64,000 nt of DNA, taken from positions 124,001-188,000 of the forward strand of contig CAKZRQ010000030.1 in assembly GCA_937146645.1 (NCBI GenBank), in the 5' to 3' direction. Each line of letters begins with the position of its first letter. Position 1 is the stretch's first letter. This DNA comes from an uncultured Cyclobacteriaceae bacterium (lineage in GTDB: Bacteria; Bacteroidota; Bacteroidia; Cytophagales; Cyclobacteriaceae). The position numbers and the translations under genes are program-made. The notes beneath the pieces were generated by a model. The model was not told the DNA's origin, made no database searches, and saw nothing but the letters and a program-made list of their open reading frames with translations. Below, one piece after another: positions 63,086 through 64,000 of the stretch.

Positions 63086-64000
63086 TTAAAACTCCACTCC
63101 AAAACGATCGCTCAGAGATTTTAGATCATTCACCACGGGATCGAGAAGAGGAATTCCATTTTTTATTCTTTCCGTTTCCAGAACTCTTTCAGGATCTCCC
63201 GGGATAAGGACTTTGTCATGATTCGAAGTGGTCTCTGACTGCCTGAATCGTTTGATCCAGTTATCCATGTGGGATTTGAATTCATCAGCAGGACGGAAAG
63301 CATCTACTCTCATCGCCCCAAAGAAATGTCCAATTCCTTCTCCCACGGGATTAGGGTCCGGATCCAAGAATGCTACAAAGGGTGGAACCCATGGGCCGTA
63401 GTTCGCTCCGGAAAGTACTGCCGAAAAAATATCTACAATTGATCCCAAGGCATAACCTTTATGGGACCCATGGATTCGATCACCACCAAGGGGTAGTAAT
63501 GCACCTCCATCTTTAACTCCATTTGGCGATTGGGTTGGATTTCCAGCTTGATCCTGGATCCAGCCGTCTGGAGCATTTTCACCTTTACGCTGAAGGATTT
63601 CTAGCTTGCCATTAGCAGCAGTGGTCGTAGCCATATCCGCAACAAATGGAGGCTCTTCGTTCGCAGGAATTGCTACTGAAATTGGGTTGGTGCCCAGAAG
63701 TCTTTCTTTGGAGAAAGTTGGACTTACTAGTGGACTAGCATTGGTAAAGGATAATCCGATCATATCCTTTTCAAGAGCCATCATAGCATGATATCCCGCT
63801 ATTCCATAATGGTTGGAATTCTTGACTGATACCCAGCCAGTACCCACTTTTTCAGCTTTGGCCATGGCCACTTCCATCGCATAAGGAGCGACGACTAAGC
63901 CCAAGCCGGCATCTCCATCGATCACGGCCGTGGAGGGAGTTTCATGGATGATTTTGATTTCTGGGGTGAGATTTATCCTTCCTTTTTCCCAAAGCCTTAC
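63086..64000 (-). CDS. Ldh-family (malate/L-lactate/ureidoglycolate type) dehydrogenase, 5' end missing
   Basis: About 305 residues are visible; the frame runs off the right edge without a start (first readable residues VRLWEKGRINLTPEIKIIHE). Typical features are VIDGDAGLGLVVAPYAMEVA, VSVKNSNHYGIAGYHAMMA with the substrate/NAD histidine, GTNPISVAIPA and HKGYALGSIVDIFSAVLSGANYG. These enzymes reduce or oxidise 2-oxo/2-hydroxy acids with NAD(P)H by a non-Rossmann fold. The exact substrate is open. A GTG at 63925 is not the true start, because homologous sequence continues upstream of it. Confidence 0.88.
   Translation of the reverse strand, partial: VRLWEKGRINLTPEIKIIHETPSTAVIDGDAGLGLVVAPYAMEVAMAKAEKVGTGWVSVKNSNHYGIAGYHAMMALEKDMIGLSFTNASPLVSPTFSKERLLGTNPISVAIPANEEPPFVADMATTTAANGKLEILQRKGENAPDGWIQDQAGNPTQSPNGVKDGGALLPLGGDRIHGSHKGYALGSIVDIFSAVLSGANYGPWVPPFVAFLDPDPNPVGEGIGHFFGAMRVDAFRPADEFKSHMDNWIKRFRQSETTSNHDKVLIPGDPERVLETERIKNGIPLLDPVVNDLKSLSDRFGVEF

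Noticed and set aside
1..64000. tRNA or rRNA genes, CRISPR arrays, insertion sequences, integrases or phage genes
   Set aside because: None could be recognised by reading both strands. A tRNA search program would be the decisive test for overlooked tRNAs.

Overview
The window comes from a member of the Bacteroidota, most likely Cytophagales and close to Cyclobacteriaceae/Algoriphagus. The genus is my inference. The supporting signs are promoters of the Bacteroidota type (-7 element TAnnTTTG, seen ahead of at least eight genes), a DNA polymerase III alpha subunit with a proofreading exonuclease fused to its N terminus, a Na+-translocating NADH:quinone reductase operon, queuine tRNA-ribosyltransferase without zinc cysteines, and many secreted or lipoprotein products. 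The DNA looks chromosomal and dense. I see no tRNA or rRNA gene, insertion sequence, phage gene or CRISPR array.

Layout, left to right. 1-919: 5' part of an OmpA-like outer-membrane protein, cut by the window edge. 1090-5976: M42-type peptidase, hpt, adk, obg, grpE, dnaJ. 6055-9158: a secreted beta-rich protein with a NatAB-like ABC exporter. 9206-18031: dps, an orphan sensor kinase, prfC, a DUF4139 protein with an inserted domain, adenine deaminase, cmk-ispH. 18160-22817: nqrABCDE, ended by a terminator with no nqrF. 22936-26932: a DUF1080 protein, a TolB-like propeller, selD and mnmH (selenium for tRNA 2-selenouridine), thioredoxin. 27052-37865: dnaE, rsmG, an ECF sigma factor, a glycosyltransferase, tgt, an LptF/G permease, an EamA transporter and ispE.

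38180-49621 is a complete branched-chain amino-acid operon: ilvD-ilvB-ilvN-ilvC-leuA-leuC-leuD-(LeuA/CimA paralogue)-leuB. Ahead of it lies what reads as a full transcription attenuator: a -33/-7 promoter, a 16-residue leader peptide in which 8 of 9 consecutive codons are Val/Ile/Leu, an antiterminator helix whose 5' strand starts at the leader stop codon, and a 9-bp terminator stem with seven T directly before ilvD. This is the strongest regulatory find in the window.

49625-53703 holds a secreted protein of unknown function, truA, a Tat-exported Gfo/Idh/MocA oxidoreductase, a small membrane protein and an unusual lipoprotein peptide deformylase. 53847-62991 is an accessory cluster on the minus strand: a membrane-bound AraC-type regulator, then six closely packed genes (lipoprotein arylsulfatase, DUF4136 protein, outer-membrane barrel-like protein, DUF1254/DUF1214 lipoprotein, second arylsulfatase, second barrel-like protein). 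It has no SusC/D pair and no sulfatase-maturation enzyme. It looks like an inducible periplasmic desulfation system with an unknown substrate and is the best candidate for an undescribed system. The window ends inside an Ldh-family dehydrogenase gene.
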